Positions 8,427 to 16,638 of a stretch of 64,000 nt of DNA are shown one piece after another. The notes under the pieces are model-generated. The model saw nothing but the letters and a program-made list of their open reading frames with translations. It was not told the origin of the DNA and did not search any database. The stretch covers positions 26,578 through 90,577 of the forward strand of contig JAJDVG010000018.1 in assembly GCA_022826245.1 (NCBI GenBank). Reading direction: 5' to 3'. This stretch comes from Gammaproteobacteria bacterium (GTDB lineage Bacteria; Pseudomonadota; Gammaproteobacteria; Steroidobacterales; Rariloculaceae). The translations under genes were made by a program, and so were the position numbers. The first letter of the stretch is position 1. Every line of letters begins with the position of its first letter.

Positions 8427-9542
8427 CTAGTCGTCACCGCCGATAAACTCGGGCACGTCGCAGGGTGCGCACTGGACATCCTCGACCGGCTCGCCTGCGG
8501 CGAGGGCCGCGACCCAGTCGCGAATCCGCACGCCGTCCACATGCTGCGTATAGAACTCCGGGCGCTGCAGGATCGTGTGGATGTCGCCGTCGGCGATGTA
8601 CGACCGGAAGTTCGCCGCTTCGCTGCGGATGTCGTTCTGGTTGGCGAGAATCAGGTCGAGCAGGGAAGCGGCCCGATACCCGCCGAGAGCGAGAAACTGC
8701 TTCTGCACGTCATCCTCGGCGTGGTCGAACGCGGCGAACGTGATGTCTGGGTGGCGCCGCGCCGCGGCGACGTAGAGACTCTCGAACGTAAACTCGCCGA
8801 CGGCCATGTCGGCGAATTCGGGCAGGTGCCGAAGTTCGTCGAGCGTGCCCCAGGCCTCTTCGGGCATGGCCGCAAGTACTTCGCGACGGTAGCCGCCCGA
8901 GCCGTCGCCGAGCTGCGCGATCGAGGCTGTTTCGTAGTTCTCCGCGACCAGCATCGCGAAATACGGTGAAGGGAGCGAGCCCGCGCTCGACCCGGTTACA
9001 AAGATCTCCGACGGTGCGAGAAAGCGGGAGTACACGAAGTCCAGTACAGCCGAGACGTTCGCGAGTCCGTTGTGCCTGACGGTCACCTGGCGCGCGGCGC
9101 GCTCTTCGATCTCCGGCACCTCATACGTCGTTACGCGATTGCCGAGGTACACGTCGCCTGTGCAGTACGCGGCGTAGACCGCGCTGTAGTCGCCGAACGG
9201 GTTTTCGGCGTTCGTAAAGTCGAGGATGCCGTTCGCGCGGGCCGGATCGGTCATCTCGGTGTCGATCACGTAGGTCGGTTCCAGGTCCGGGTCGCAGCTC
9301 ATCCCGTTCCAGCACGCGCCGCCGCCCTCGAAGTAGAGGAGCAGCCGTTCGGGCTGTCCGGGACGGACGAAGAAGCGGTAGGGCGAGCCGTCGGAGCAGG
9401 TCGTATCGCCACCGGGATCAATCACGTTCCAGCCGGCTTCGAGGTCGTCGAGCAGCGCAACGGGCTCGGGCGCGCCGCAGGCCGAGAGGATGCCGGCGAG
9501 CAAGCCGGTCGTCAGTACCTTGATCGTGGCGGCGTGTCGCAT
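8427..9542 (-). CDS. Pectinacetylesterase/Notum-like serine hydrolase lipoprotein
   Basis: This 371-residue protein starts at the ATG at 9542, which gives a lipoprotein signal 'TTGLLAGILSAC' with lipobox Cys. The mature part matches the pectinacetylesterase family: 'LLLYFEGGGACWN' near residue 70 (oxyanion region) and the nucleophile motif 'FVTGSSAGS' near residue 180, with conserved Cys pairs ('CSDGSPYRFF', 'SCDPDLEPT'). The family removes acyl groups from polysaccharides or lipids. Proteobacterial members are mostly uncharacterised, so the substrate is open. It stands alone between the SnoaL cluster and the DUF427 gene. Confidence 0.82.
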   Translation of the reverse strand: MRHAATIKVLTTGLLAGILSACGAPEPVALLDDLEAGWNVIDPGGDTTCSDGSPYRFFVRPGQPERLLLYFEGGGACWNGMSCDPDLEPTYVIDTEMTDPARANGILDFTNAENPFGDYSAVYAAYCTGDVYLGNRVTTYEVPEIEERAARQVTVRHNGLANVSAVLDFVYSRFLAPSEIFVTGSSAGSLPSPYFAMLVAENYETASIAQLGDGSGGYRREVLAAMPEEAWGTLDELRHLPEFADMAVGEFTFESLYVAAARRHPDITFAAFDHAEDDVQKQFLALGGYRAASLLDLILANQNDIRSEAANFRSYIADGDIHTILQRPEFYTQHVDGVRIRDWVAALAAGEPVEDVQCAPCDVPEFIGGDD

Positions 9543-9611
9543 GCGTGATCCTCCAGATTCTCGACCTGTCTGCCCTGCAGACGTATCGGCAGTCACCGTG
9601 GCGGCGGGCAG

Positions 9612-9914
9612 CTATGACTCCTCGCTCACGGTGACGGCGGTCGGATAGAACGCGAGATAGCCTGCGATCGCCGCCACGGCCTCGTAGGGCGTCTCGTAGC
9701 TCCAGACGCTGTTCCCGGCCACCTGACCGCCGGCCCTGATCGCGAAGTAGGCCGCGTCGCCCTTGTAAGGGCAATACGTCGAATGGTTGCTGCGTTCGAG
9801 CAGGCTCATGTCCACGTCGTCGCGGGGAATGTAATTGACTCCGGGATACGTCGCCTCGGTCAGTTTCAGCGCGCGGACGGTGTCGCCGACCTTGTGTCCG
9901 TTGAACGTGACCAC
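9612..9914 (-). CDS. DUF427 domain protein (start uncertain)
   Basis: The 100 residues from the GTG at 9914 hold the DUF427 core: 'TYPGVNYIPRDDVDMSLLER', 'TYCPYKGDAAYF' and 'VWSYETPYEAVAAI'. The same frame continues upstream and reads 'IKVPGPDHPISI' followed by 'AANPRRVV' (9971 to 9915), which is the normal N-terminus of this subfamily. So the real protein should be about 20 residues longer. I find no ATG, GTG or TTG in frame between that segment and the ankyrin gene end, so either a rare start is used or a base is wrong. Function unknown; small cytoplasmic beta-fold protein. Confidence 0.8.
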   Translation of the reverse strand: MVTFNGHKVGDTVRALKLTEATYPGVNYIPRDDVDMSLLERSNHSTYCPYKGDAAYFAIRAGGQVAGNSVWSYETPYEAVAAIAGYLAFYPTAVTVSEES

Positions 9915-9988
9915 GACGCGCCGCGGATTCGCGGCGATCGAGATCGGATGATCGGGTCCCGGAACCTTGATGGCGGAATCCCCGGCAG

Positions 9989-11467
9989 TTAGTCGGAACG
10001 CATGAGCGAGCGGAGCAGGGCGGCCGTGTCCTCGCGAACGACCCCTTCCTGGCCCGAGAAGCCGAAGCCGCCGGCGAGCCCGAGGGACGTGTCGAGCGGC
10101 GTGAAGCCGTTGTTGTCCGCAGCGCCGGGATCGGCGCCGCGGGCGGCGAGCGCGGCGATCACCTCGTCGTAGCCCTGCATCGCTGCACCGTGCAGGGGCG
10201 TGCGGCCGCGTGAATCCGCTGCGTTGATGTCGAGGCCGAGCGCCAGCAGGATGTCGATCGCTTCAATGGCTTGCGCTTCGGTCTTGTAGCGGCCGGTCGT
10301 GTCCTGTTCCGCCGTGCCGACGCCCGCCGCGAGCATCAGGGCATCGACGCCCCGGTTCGTGGCGAGGGAGGGATCGGCGCCGTATTCGAGCAGCAGATGC
10401 ATCGCGGGGATGTCGCCGGCCTTGGCGGCGCGCATGAGCGGGGTCGTGCCGGTCCCGAGCACCGTGTCGTTGCCGCGGTCGAGCTTGGCCCGGTAGGGCG
10501 CCTGCCGTTCGAGCCGGACGTTCGGGTCGGCGCCGCGTTCGAGCAGCATGCGCATGACGTCGAGCGCCGTGTGTTCGTTGTCGATGACTTCCGGCGCCGG
10601 TCGGTTCGATTTCGGCATCGTGTTGAAATCGGCGGCGGCGTAGAGGGCGCTTCGGCCCGTGTAATCGACGAGCTGCGGGTCGGTCCCGGCTTCGACGAGC
10701 GCCGCGGCGGTGTCGTAGTGGCCGTTGATCAGTGCCGAGACGACGGGACTGATCCCGTCCGGCGTCGTCATGTCGACATCGGCGCCGCGCTCGACGAGCA
10801 CCCCGATGCACTCCACGCATCCTTCGCGGGCGGCGAACAGCAGCGGCGTCATGCCGCCCGGCGGCAGCCACTTCGCGCGCGGCTCGGCGGTGCGCTGCCG
10901 TTCCCATTCGACGGTGTTCGAGACGGCGTTGACGGCGGCTCCGGCCTCGATCAGCGCCGCGATCATCGCCGGATGGCCCTGTGCCGCCGCCCACATGAGC
11001 GCCGTCTGGCCGTGCCAGCCTTCGCGGGCGTCCACTTCGGCGCCGGCCTCGATGAGGACGGCGGCAGCTTCCACATCGCCCGTGCGCGCGGCCGTCATGA
11101 GCACGGTCTCGCCTTCGCTGCCGACTTCGTTGGCCCGGGCGCCCGCGTCGAGCAGCAGCTCGATCATGCGCGCACTGCCGTTGACGGCCGCGAGATGGAG
11201 CGGCGTCACGCCGTAACGGTTTGCGACCGTGGCGTCGGCGCCGGCCCGGACGAGTTCCGCAGCGAGATCGACGTCGTCGTTCTGCACGGCCCAGTGCAGT
11301 GCCGTGGTGCCGTCGGTTTCGGCGACGTTCGGATCGGCCTGCTCGGCGAGCAGCGCGAGTGCCGCGGACAGGTTGCCCGATTTGACTGCGGTGACGAGTG
11401 AATCCGCTTGCGCTAACGCTGCGGTGCTGATGATCAACGTAGCTGTTGCTGCACAAACTTTTCGCAT
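9989..11467 (-). CDS. Secreted ankyrin-repeat protein
   Basis: Start chosen at the ATG at 11467, giving a signal peptide 'CAATATLIISTAALAQ' and a 492-residue protein made almost wholly of ankyrin repeats ('G-x-T-x-L-H-x-A-A-x-x-G', e.g. 'GTTALHWAVQNDDVDLAAEL', 'GVTPLHLAAVNGSARMIELL', 'GRTPLHGAAMQGYDEVIAAL'). About ten repeats can be counted, with irregular insertions near residues 205-225 and 325-355. It lies downstream of the DUF1552 gene on the same strand, separated by 82 bases that hold a repeat element. Ankyrin proteins bind other proteins; a periplasmic partner is inferred. No enzymatic domain. Confidence 0.9.
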   Translation of the reverse strand: MRKVCAATATLIISTAALAQADSLVTAVKSGNLSAALALLAEQADPNVAETDGTTALHWAVQNDDVDLAAELVRAGADATVANRYGVTPLHLAAVNGSARMIELLLDAGARANEVGSEGETVLMTAARTGDVEAAAVLIEAGAEVDAREGWHGQTALMWAAAQGHPAMIAALIEAGAAVNAVSNTVEWERQRTAEPRAKWLPPGGMTPLLFAAREGCVECIGVLVERGADVDMTTPDGISPVVSALINGHYDTAAALVEAGTDPQLVDYTGRSALYAAADFNTMPKSNRPAPEVIDNEHTALDVMRMLLERGADPNVRLERQAPYRAKLDRGNDTVLGTGTTPLMRAAKAGDIPAMHLLLEYGADPSLATNRGVDALMLAAGVGTAEQDTTGRYKTEAQAIEAIDILLALGLDINAADSRGRTPLHGAAMQGYDEVIAALAARGADPGAADNNGFTPLDTSLGLAGGFGFSGQEGVVREDTAALLRSLMRSD

Positions 11468-11493
11468 GAGAAAAGAAGCCACGGTCACTTTCC

Positions 11494-11549
11494 GGGGAGT
11501 CGCGCTACCGTTCGCTTGAGACACGCGGTGAAAACGTCCCCGGAGGAGG
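11494..11549. repeat. Degenerate copy of the dispersed intergenic repeat
   Basis: The stretch beginning GGGGAGTCGCGCTACCGTTC and continuing GCTTGAGACACGCGGTGAAA resembles, over roughly 55 bases, the left arm and centre of the inverted repeat at 39866-39975 (GGGGAGGCGCACTGCCGGTC, GCTTGAAACACGCCGTGAAT). Both lie in short intergenic spaces inside same-strand gene groups. Only these two copies were noticed in the window. Confidence 0.5.
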
Positions 11550-12875
11550 CTAGACACTCATTTCGGCGATCGTGCCCGTGCTGTCGCCGAGGCTGTCGAT
11601 CGCCACGTCCGTGTTGTGGAGCATGCTCAGCAACAGGTTGGTCATCGGCGTGTGGTCGATGCAACGGATATGCTGGCCGCCGTTCAGGCGGTGCGAGCCG
11701 CCGACGACGACGTTCGGCAGCGGGAAGTGATCGTGAGCGTTGCTGTTGCTCATGTTGCTGCCGTAGAGGATCAGCGAATTGTCGAGCAGCGAGCCGTCCC
11801 CGTCGGGGATCGCATCGAGCTTGTCGAGAAATCTCGCGAAGAGCCCCACGTGATATCTCTGGATGCGCGCGTTCATTGCCATCTTCTCGGCGCGGTTCTG
11901 ATGGTGGGAGACCGCGTGATGGCCTTCGCTGACGCCGACCTGCGTATAGGTCCGGTTGCTGATCTCTCGCGCCAGCATGAACGTGAAGATCCTGGTGATG
12001 TCCGCCTGCCAGGCGAGCGCCAGCAGGTCGAACATCATGTCGACATGGTCTTCGTACTCGAACGGAATGCCGGGAGGCGCTTCGGGGATGACGAGGTCGC
12101 TGTTGGCTGCGATCTGCGCGTCGGCGCGCTCGAGTCGCCGTTCTATTTCCCGGACGGCCTCGAGATAAAGCTCGAGCGTCTGCCGGTCGTGCGCGCCCAG
12201 CGTGCTCTGCAGCGATTTCGCCTGCCGGCCCAGCGCGTCGAGGATGCTGCTGTCCTCGCGGGCACGGGCGAGCCTCGCCTCCACGCTGCCGCCCTGTCCG
12301 AACATTCGCTCGAAGACCTTGCGCGGATTGATTTCCATCGGCATCGGCGTCGTGGGCGTTCGCCACGACAGCGTGTTCATGTAGATGCAGCCGTAGTCGC
12401 GGTCGCAGGCCCCGATGAGCCCGGAATGATCCTCGGTTGCAAGCTCCATCGACGGCAGCATCGTGTCGCCGCCGATCGCGGCGGCGGCAATCTGGTCGGC
12501 CGTCACGCCCGCATAAGCGTCGACGCCCTGTGTGGGCTTGGGCCGCACGCCGCTCAGCCAGGTCGTCGGGCTCAGCGAGTGCACTGCGGTTGAGTCCGCA
12601 GCGCGATGGTGCAGCCCGCTGACCACATTGAGGCGCTCGCGATAGGGCGCCAGCGGCTCCAGGGTGGTCTTGAACGTAAAGCCCCGACCGTCTTCGTCGG
12701 GTGTCCAGTGGTCCATGATCGCGCCGTGCGGCACGTAGACGAAACCGAGCCGTTGCGTTGACGCGTCGGATTGCGCTAAGGCCGGAACCATGGCATCCAG
12801 CAGCGGCAATGCGATGGATGCGCCGAGACCACGTAGAACGGTGCGGCGCGGCAAGTGTTTCTGCGTGATGAACAT
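11550..12875 (-). CDS. DUF1552 domain secreted protein (twin-arginine signal)
   Basis: Start at the ATG at 12875 gives 441 residues with 'PRRTVLRGLGASIALPLLDA' at about residues 9-28, a twin-arginine-type leader (RR at 10-11). The remainder matches the DUF1552 family: 'RLGFVYVPHGAIMDHWTP', 'VVSGLHHRAADS', 'LELATEDHSG'-like 'MELATEDHSGLIG', and the C-terminal 'SLILYGSNMSNSNAHDHFPL'. DUF1552 genes usually follow a DUF1592/DUF1588 cytochrome-like gene; none is present here. Instead the ankyrin gene follows on the same strand. The family is related to sulfatase-like/DUF1501 proteins; its reaction is unknown. Confidence 0.88.
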   Translation of the reverse strand: MFITQKHLPRRTVLRGLGASIALPLLDAMVPALAQSDASTQRLGFVYVPHGAIMDHWTPDEDGRGFTFKTTLEPLAPYRERLNVVSGLHHRAADSTAVHSLSPTTWLSGVRPKPTQGVDAYAGVTADQIAAAAIGGDTMLPSMELATEDHSGLIGACDRDYGCIYMNTLSWRTPTTPMPMEINPRKVFERMFGQGGSVEARLARAREDSSILDALGRQAKSLQSTLGAHDRQTLELYLEAVREIERRLERADAQIAANSDLVIPEAPPGIPFEYEDHVDMMFDLLALAWQADITRIFTFMLAREISNRTYTQVGVSEGHHAVSHHQNRAEKMAMNARIQRYHVGLFARFLDKLDAIPDGDGSLLDNSLILYGSNMSNSNAHDHFPLPNVVVGGSHRLNGGQHIRCIDHTPMTNLLLSMLHNTDVAIDSLGDSTGTIAEMSV

Positions 12876-13062
12876 GCGTGTTTCCGTCCGCCCGATTGCC
12901 GGGTTCGCGCTCGCGACAGGCTGGAACCCGGAACTGTCAACAAGCATTTGAAAGCAATGCAGATTAAATCAAATCCGGCGATTGGCGGCAATGCTCGGGC
13001 GCCACTGCAGGAGTTTCGCGATCCGGCGATCGCACACGGCCGGATGCGCCATCGTCCTGCCG

Positions 13063-13091
13063 TTGGCGTTTCGGCAGCGGCGGCTTATCAT
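13063..13091 (+). promoter_or_regulatory. Candidate sigma-70 promoter in the 12876-13177 gap
   Basis: TTGGCG (13063-13068) and TATCAT (13086-13091) are separated by exactly 17 bases and point toward the DUF6152 gene at 13178. The rest of this 302-base space between divergent genes shows an A/T-rich patch near 12950-12975 on the DUF1552 side, which may hold that gene's promoter, and nothing else recognisable. Confidence 0.4.
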
Positions 13092-13177
13092 CGGGTTGTG
13101 GTCGGAGCAGCGCCGGCGTGCGTTGCGCGACGGCGGCTGGCCGCAGCATCGTTGGCGATCGGGGAGTCGGAAGGACA

Positions 13178-13543
13178 ATGAGAAAGCTGATCCGCATATT
13201 CGTCTGTTGCGCGTTCGCGGCGTTGACGATGCAGGCCTGGGCACACCACTCGGCGGCCCAGTTCGACTTCGGACAACGCGTGCCCGTCGCCGGGACGGTC
13301 AGGCTCATCGAAGTGCGCAACCCGCACATCAAGCTGATTCTCGACGTGAGCGACGATGCCGGTCAGACACGCGAAATCGAATACGAAGGCCATAGCCGCA
13401 ACAACGTCTTTCGCCGCGGCTGGCGGCCGAATTCGGTCGGCGTCGGCGACGAGATCACGATCGAGATCGCGCCGCTGCGCGACGGCAGCGACGACGGCGG
13501 CTATATCACCGGGTTCAGGCTCGCCGACGGCACGGAATTCTGA
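13178..13543 (+). CDS. DUF6152 family secreted protein
   Basis: This 121-residue protein has a signal peptide ('IFVCCAFAALTMQAWA') directly followed by 'HHSAAQFDF', the hallmark N-terminus of mature DUF6152 proteins. Then comes the 'GTVRLIEVRNPHIKLILDV' strand and a small OB-like beta domain ending 'GYITGFRLADGTEF'. ATG at 13178 is preceded by 'GGAAGGAC'. Function unknown; the exposed double His at the mature N-terminus suggests metal binding (inference). A second member lies at 44821-45216. The LVIVD and DUF305 genes follow on the same strand, so the three may be co-expressed. Confidence 0.85.
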   Translation: MRKLIRIFVCCAFAALTMQAWAHHSAAQFDFGQRVPVAGTVRLIEVRNPHIKLILDVSDDAGQTREIEYEGHSRNNVFRRGWRPNSVGVGDEITIEIAPLRDGSDDGGYITGFRLADGTEF

Positions 13544-13758
13544 AGCGCAAACGAGCCCGAGCCCCTGCTCCGAGTGTGGGTAGCTCGTTGCCTACGATGC
13601 ACGTGCCTGCCCGCACTGCGGCGCGCGGCATCCGAGCAGCGACCGAGGGAGCGACCCGCTGCGGTCCGGCCGATGATTCAGCCCGCCCGACAGGCGTGCT
13701 CAGCGTTTCCGAGCCCGTCATTGCCTGGTTCCAGTTCGATCATCCGAGGAGTGACGTG

Positions 13759-15720
13759 ATGCGATTCAGGGCTACAGCGCTCGTTGCAATGTTCTTCGTC
13801 GCCGGGACCTTGAGCGTTCCGGCAGCTGCTCAAGTGGATCGGGACGATCCGCAACTCGGTCCCGACGGGGCGCCGCTATGTATCGATCCGGCACTCGCCG
13901 ATCCCGTCGCCTGCGTGCCGATCACCCACGACACGTTCGACATCCCGTTCGCGTTGATGCCGGGCGGGCGTGTCGATGCCGAGGGCAATCTCGATCCAAC
14001 TTCGTCTCCCGAGGACGCGCATGCGGGGGCATTTGTCGCCGCCGGGGAACTCGGTCTGTTCGGCAACTTCGAGTGGCTGCACTGGCTGCCGACCGTGCCG
14101 TCCGTCAGTGATCCGGAGACGGGCGAGTGGTCGGGCGGAGATCTCGACGGGTTTCCCACGGGCTGGGGCTCGACAGGGCTCGGCATCGCCGGTGATTGCC
14201 TCTACTGGGGACGAAGCAATTCGACGAACACGACGGGACCCGGAGTGACCCGGGACGTCAGGATTTTCCGCATCCAGGAGGACCCGGAGAACGATCCGCC
14301 GGTCGAGATCGGCACGATGCCGCAGTTGACCACGCCCAACGGCGAAACAGCCGTGCGCGACCGCGAACTGCGTCCCTACAACTACACATCGACCGACGGC
14401 GTCGAACGCATGCTCATGGTGCGCGCCGCCGCCACTGGAACGGGCGGCGACGTCATTACCTATACGCTGGACCCCGAATCCTGCCTGCCGATCGATGACG
14501 GCGCCACGGCAGCCGGCGTGCTGGCCCACGAATTCTATCTCTGGCACGATCCCGACAACCCGAACCGCTTCGTCGTGGCGTCGCAGACCTATGGCTCGCA
14601 GCCGGAGGACCTCATCTTCACGGCCATCACGGACGAGAGCACGGGGGAGGTCCTCGAAGAGCCCTTGTTCCTCGCGTCGTTCACGCTCGAAGAGATCGGC
14701 GGTCCGGTCCGCGACGAAGTTCCCGACGAAACGGGGCTGTATTCCGACGGCCGCTTCCTGGACTACAGCCACCTGACCGACCAGCGGGGCCGCCCGGGCG
14801 CGTCGCAGCGCACCCAGGGCAACGACCTGCACTCGGGCACGCTGTCCGACGACGGCGAGCGCTTCTACGCCGGTGGCGGCACGGCCGGCGTCTACATCCT
14901 CAATACCGAATTCATCGCCAACCGAACGAATGAAGAGCTCGCGTCCGGCGGAGTCTGCAATCGCGAATCGACGAACGTCTGGGTGGACGGCGAGATCGGC
15001 GGGCTGGTCGATGTCACGAAGCTGCCGGAAGTCGCGAACGATTGTGCGCACCCGGTGCTCAACTCCGACCCCGCGGTCCTTGCGATGCTTGCATCGGACA
15101 TCTCCGCCGAGATGAAGCTCGTGCACTACACGCGGCTCGAAGCGCGCTCGCGCTTCGACTTCGCGCCGCCGTTCGTGGCTTCCGTCGGCGTGCACAGCGC
15201 GATTCCGGTGCCGAACCGGCCGTCGCAGTCGCGCGGCAACGAGGCGGGGAGGCCGGCCTTCGTGGTAATCACCGAGGAATGGCCGTTCGGTCCCTGCCCG
15301 GAGCGAAGTTTCAGGATCATCGACGTGCGTTCCGAAATCAGCCCGATGATGATCGGTGCGCATGCGATGTCGGACAGCCTCATCGAGAATTGCCTCGCTC
15401 AGCCGGTCCCGCCGGGCTCGGCGATCCGGCCGATGATGCACGCGCACAATCCGACCGTGCTCGAGAACCTCGTATTCGTGAACTGGCTCGGCCACGGCAT
15501 CCGCGCGATCGACATATCGAACCCGTTCAACCCGCGGGAGGTCGGGCACGCGAGACCGGTTCCATGGGGCGACATCATGACCTACCCCGACTTCCACAAT
15601 GGCCTGATGTACGTCGGCGACAACCATACGGGGCTGCACGTGCTCAGGTACACCGGTCCACGAGCCGACGAAGTGCCGCAGGATGTCATCTGGTCCTCGA
15701 ACCGCACGAGCCCGCACTGA
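13759..15720 (+). CDS. LVIVD-repeat-type secreted beta-propeller protein
   Basis: The ATG at 13759 gives 653 residues with a signal peptide ending 'SVPAAAQ'. The body lacks enzyme motifs but has the repeated 'L-x-V-x-D-v/i' pattern of LVIVD proteins, e.g. 'PERSFRIIDVRSEISPMMIG', 'HGIRAIDISNPFNPREVGHA' and 'GLMYVGDNHTGLHVLRYTG', which build a beta propeller. About nine Cys are present, possibly disulfide-bonded in the periplasm. The next gene is DUF305, a partner seen beside LVIVD proteins in other bacteria. An upstream in-frame ATG at 13576 would add a non-signal-like tail, so it was not used. Confidence 0.82.
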   Translation: MRFRATALVAMFFVAGTLSVPAAAQVDRDDPQLGPDGAPLCIDPALADPVACVPITHDTFDIPFALMPGGRVDAEGNLDPTSSPEDAHAGAFVAAGELGLFGNFEWLHWLPTVPSVSDPETGEWSGGDLDGFPTGWGSTGLGIAGDCLYWGRSNSTNTTGPGVTRDVRIFRIQEDPENDPPVEIGTMPQLTTPNGETAVRDRELRPYNYTSTDGVERMLMVRAAATGTGGDVITYTLDPESCLPIDDGATAAGVLAHEFYLWHDPDNPNRFVVASQTYGSQPEDLIFTAITDESTGEVLEEPLFLASFTLEEIGGPVRDEVPDETGLYSDGRFLDYSHLTDQRGRPGASQRTQGNDLHSGTLSDDGERFYAGGGTAGVYILNTEFIANRTNEELASGGVCNRESTNVWVDGEIGGLVDVTKLPEVANDCAHPVLNSDPAVLAMLASDISAEMKLVHYTRLEARSRFDFAPPFVASVGVHSAIPVPNRPSQSRGNEAGRPAFVVITEEWPFGPCPERSFRIIDVRSEISPMMIGAHAMSDSLIENCLAQPVPPGSAIRPMMHAHNPTVLENLVFVNWLGHGIRAIDISNPFNPREVGHARPVPWGDIMTYPDFHNGLMYVGDNHTGLHVLRYTGPRADEVPQDVIWSSNRTSPH

Positions 15721-15784
15721 CCGGCTGGCGGAAAGAACCGAGGCCCGACATGGGTTCGATACGGGCAGTAGGTGGCGGCGACCA

Positions 15785-16450
15785 GTGAAAATCGCGCATT
15801 GGCACGTTTGCCCCTGCCGTGAAAGGCGATCGATACCCGCTTTGCTGGCTGCAGGGGCACTAGTCACGGGATTGGCGGCCTCCGGCGCCTCTTCCCAGCC
15901 TGCCAGCGTTCCTGACCCGTCTGCCGCAGCGGTCGTTGAACCGCTGTTCAATACCGCTGACCTGACCTTCCTGCAACACATGATCGTGCATCACGAGCAG
16001 GCCGTCGTGATGTCGCTGCTCGTGCCGGAGCGCTCCGGCCGGCCGGAGTTCCACCGATTCGCGGACTACGTCAGGCGGGCGCAGGCGGCGGAGATCGGCA
16101 TGATGCAGGCGCTGCTCGATCTCGCCGCCGAACGCGGCCTGGAACTACCCGAACAGCACCTGCACGACGATCCGCCGATGGCGGGAATGCTGTCGTCGGC
16201 CCGGATGGCCGCGCTTGCCGAGGCGAGCGGCGCCGAATTCGAACGGCTCTGGCTCGAAGGGATGATCTTTCACCATCAGGGCGCCATCGACATGTCGCAC
16301 GCCCAGCAGCGCCAGCAACTGGCTACCGGGCGCCGTCCCCACGACCTCGGCGTGCTCGTCGAGGAAATCATCGTCGAGCAGCGCGCCGAGATCACGAGAA
16401 TGCGCCAGTGGCTGGATGCCTGGGGCGCCGAGACGCCGGACCGCGATTGA
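15785..16450 (+). CDS. DUF305 family secreted protein
   Basis: I chose the GTG at 15785, with 'AGGTGG' upstream, giving 221 residues and a signal segment 'LLAAGALVTGLAASGASS'. The mature protein has the two hallmark DUF305 helices: 'FLQHMIVHHEQAVVMS' near residue 60 and 'LEGMIFHHQGAIDMS' near residue 160. It is a ferritin-like four-helix protein with paired His/Met clusters suited to metal binding; copper handling is proposed for relatives, not shown. It starts 64 bases after the LVIVD gene and probably shares its transcript. Confidence 0.85.
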   Translation: MKIAHWHVCPCRERRSIPALLAAGALVTGLAASGASSQPASVPDPSAAAVVEPLFNTADLTFLQHMIVHHEQAVVMSLLVPERSGRPEFHRFADYVRRAQAAEIGMMQALLDLAAERGLELPEQHLHDDPPMAGMLSSARMAALAEASGAEFERLWLEGMIFHHQGAIDMSHAQQRQQLATGRRPHDLGVLVEEIIVEQRAEITRMRQWLDAWGAETPDRD

Positions 16451-16498
16451 TCCGAATCGTTCCGGGACCGATTCACCTGACAAGCTGAATTAAAGGTG

Positions 16499-16526
16499 TT
16501 GACGAAACCCTGAAAAGCGGTATATT
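16499..16526 (+). promoter_or_regulatory. Sigma-70 promoter of the TonB receptor gene
   Basis: TTGACG (16499-16504) and TATATT (16521-16526) with a 16-base spacer make one of the best promoters in the window. Transcription should start near 16533, right at the LacI-type palindrome, so repression by a bound regulator would be direct. Confidence 0.7.
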
Positions 16527-16533
16527 CTGAAAA

Positions 16534-16547
16534 TGTAACCGCTTACA
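16534..16547 (+). promoter_or_regulatory. LacI-family operator in front of the TonB receptor
   Basis: TGTAACCGCTTACA is an imperfect palindrome with TGTAA/TTACA arms and a CG-containing centre, the standard form of LacI/GalR-family operators. It lies 7 bases downstream of the -10 box. A near-identical site stands in front of the lacI gene at 24685, so the regulator at 24783 is the likely ligand (inference). Confidence 0.7.
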
Positions 16548-16638
16548 TAAATGCTCACCGCCCTGGTGTGGGAACGACAAGCGCTGACCCTTCGCGGTGC
16601 AAGGGCTGCGGCACGGGACGATGGAGGAGAGAAGAAAG

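Noticed and set aside
13876..15981. 701-codon antisense frame opposite the LVIVD gene
   Set aside because: Composition is typical of the mirror frame of a G+C-rich gene and no motif is visible; the plus strand has a signal peptide and LVIVD repeats.
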